In this document: piece after piece, positions 62,440 to 64,000 of the stretch
Layout: each line of letters starts with the position of its first letter
How positions within the stretch are numbered: position 1 is the first letter of the stretch
Assembly (NCBI RefSeq): GCF_022682495.2
Contig: NC_071391.1
Location: 125,097,896 to 125,161,895, forward strand
Direction of reading: 5' to 3'
Length of the DNA: 64,000 bases
Origin: Desmodus rotundus
Taxonomy: Eukaryota > Chordata > Mammalia > Chiroptera > Phyllostomidae
Position numbers and translations under genes: made by a program
Notes under the pieces: generated by a model
What the model was told of the DNA's origin: nothing
Seen by the model: the letters and a program-made list of their open reading frames with translations, nothing else
Database searches by the model: none

Positions 62440-64000
62440 AGCAGGACTGACTGAACTCTCTGAGGGCCCCCGCTGGGCCCCGGGGTGGCCTGCCTTGTGT
62501 GCACTGAGCCCAGCTCTGTGTCCCATGGGAGTCTTAGCACCCCTCCCACTGTCAACAAGGGAGCTAGCAGGGCCCGGGGACTGAGAACACTAATGTCCCA
62601 ACTAATCTGTGACCTGGCCAGATCTGAGTGTCTGAGGGACATCCCAAGCTTCGGCACTCTGGAGAGGCTTCATGGCGGGGATATTTTAATGCCAACTAAA
62701 ACCAGCAGAGCGACACGCACACACAGTAAACGTTTTGCCTTTGAAAAATTATAAAGCAACGTGTAGATGCTTTATTCTCTCCTTGGCCCCCACCTATCAC
62801 TTGGGCTCTGAGGGTCAAGCAGGGGCTGAGCAATGGTGAGGAAGTCAGGGATCAGGGGACAGGCAGATGAGGTGGGGATGAGATGGCTGAGGGAGGGACA
62901 TCATACTTGGTAACTTAAAAAATAGCCACTGACTTTACACGTAGACAGGGCCATTTTGGCACAGCCACACCAACCTGCTATATCTAGGTGGCTGACAGAG
63001 TGTTCCAAGCCCTCTCTGAGCTTCATCTTCCACAGGAAGTAGTCAGTAGAGGTTGCAGGAAGCATCTGGAAACAAAACATGTTTAAAGAGGGAAGGCTTC
63101 CTGGAGGAAGAGCCCACAGTGCGAAAGCTTACAGACCTGTTCCTCCTGGGGTGTGCATCCTATGTGATGGGACAAACTGAAGGGAAGAATTGTGTCTAAA
63201 ACCTTGAGTGGTTGGTGTTAGAGCTACCAGACATCTGGGGGACAGACACTTGGGGTGGGCAAATGGATTCCTGACTCGGTTTCCCCCCCTGCACCAATGG
63301 TGTGACCCTCAGCTCTCAGGTCTCAGTGAGGACTGAGTGGGAAGCTCACCCAGTGCACACAGGAGCTCATTCCGTGGTGGTGGGCCCCTGCTGACCCACT
63401 GCCAGCCCCGTCAGCACCCCTGAAGCATAGGCTGTCAGACCACAGGAAGATTCTGGGTGCTCTGGGAACTCTGCATTGGCCTCAAAGTGCCCTGGCTGGC
63501 CCCTGACTCACAGTTTTGGTTTCAGAATGAACACTTTGCAAGAAAGACATTTCCTTTATTCTGCATATGGATTCCTTCATTACAATCATGTGGGGACAGG
63601 ATGGCCCCCAGTTCTGCATCGGGATTCCTTCCTCCTGTGTGTGTCACTGCAGAGAAGGCAGCTGAGATGGCAGAGGGATGTCCCAACAGGGTCCACTGCT
63701 GCTCTGTCTCCTGCCCTCGGCCCCACACTCTCCTTCACTCTGCCCTCCGGCTGGCTGGGCATGATCTGACCACCAAGTCTTCTTCTTCCGAACCAGAGAG
63801 ACCAGAAAAGCAGAGCTCTTCCCCAGTCGGCTGGCTCTCTGTGGCTCCTCTGCCATCACCGGACCCAACCAAGAGCTGACCATAGGCACAGTCACAGGCA
63901 AAGGGGAGGAATACTTCAAACCAAGGAACAGAGGGCAGCTGGGCGGGGCTTCTTGGAAGAAGCAAGTCACTCACTTGGCTCTTTTGTTTTTAATAAATAC
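62440..64000. other. Intergenic, no recognised gene
   Basis: I see no gene or clear repeat in the last 1.5 kb. A plus-strand frame of 140 codons at 63,457-63,879 lacks protein-like conservation that I can recognise. AATAAA occurs at 63,992-63,997, which could belong to a transcript or repeat cut by the window end. Confidence 0.6.

Noticed and set aside
63457..63879. 140-codon frame near the right edge as a possible exon or gene
   Set aside because: No domain, no convincing splice or start context, overlapping frames on the other strand, and no similarity I recognise to the expected neighbours TMEM247 or ATP6V1E2.

Overview
The window is vertebrate nuclear DNA, most likely from a yangochiropteran (micro)bat. 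It carries GT-AG spliced coding exons of a mammalian gene, ancient mammalian repeats (MIR, L1M, hAT-Charlie, Tigger), and five copies of a tRNA-derived SINE whose head (CCCTGGCTGGTGTGGCTCAGTGG-like, split A/B-box promoter, CT-rich body, short A-rich tail) is the VES family of bats. Four of the five VES copies keep recognisable target-site duplications. There is no bacterial, viral or organellar gene.

Positions 1 to about 45,672 hold the plus-strand gene EPAS1 (HIF-2alpha, the oxygen-regulated bHLH-PAS transcription factor). Exon 1 (start codon, first 26 coding bases, promoter, 5'UTR) lies upstream of the window. Exons 2-16 are all present with canonical splice sites and compatible phases. Their lengths (191, 152, 85, 119, 206, 107, 148, 215, 188, 111, 494, 127, 118, 174 and 152 coding bases) sum to 2587. 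Adding the 26 bases expected from exon 1 gives 871 codons, i.e. 870 residues plus stop, the same length as I remember for human EPAS1. Exon 2 encodes the bHLH, exons 3-6 PAS-A and the linker, exons 6-9 PAS-B/PAC, exon 9 the N-terminal oxygen-dependent degradation site (Pro405), exon 12 the second degradation site (Pro529 here, Pro531 in human), exons 13-14 a bipartite nuclear localisation signal, and exon 16 the C-terminal transactivation domain with the FIH target Asn847. A 2.1-kb 3'UTR ends at an ATTAAA signal.

The introns hold mostly old, decayed repeats: MIR copies on both strands, hAT-Charlie MITEs, a deleted mariner, a Tigger1 stub, a minus-strand L1 3' end abutting a 5S-rRNA-derived fragment in intron 6, and an L1M 3' end in intron 7. 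Only VES copies and L1 ends look comparatively young.

Positions 45,673-64,000 are intergenic. I see no recognisable host gene there. The left part (45.7-52.5 kb) has sparse MIR/Tigger/VES/L1 pieces, a 21-G run and one unresolved coding-like block on the minus strand. From 52.5 to 60.6 kb the DNA is AT-rich and almost entirely L1-derived: an ancient plus-strand L1 (EN, RT and 3' parts recognisable) broken by a complete-looking HAL1 (ORF1-only L1), another L1 3' end and a VES SINE. The last 3.4 kb has further L1 ends, a CATC-type microsatellite and a set of alternating inverted repeats.

I found no undescribed multi-gene system. The points most worth a second look are substitutions beside the two oxygen-sensing hydroxylation sites, a stop-free in-frame intron 13 that separates the two halves of the nuclear localisation signal, the L1/5S compound insertion, and the nested L1/HAL1/VES block. 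Comparisons with human EPAS1 and with repeat consensus sequences are from memory and were not computed.
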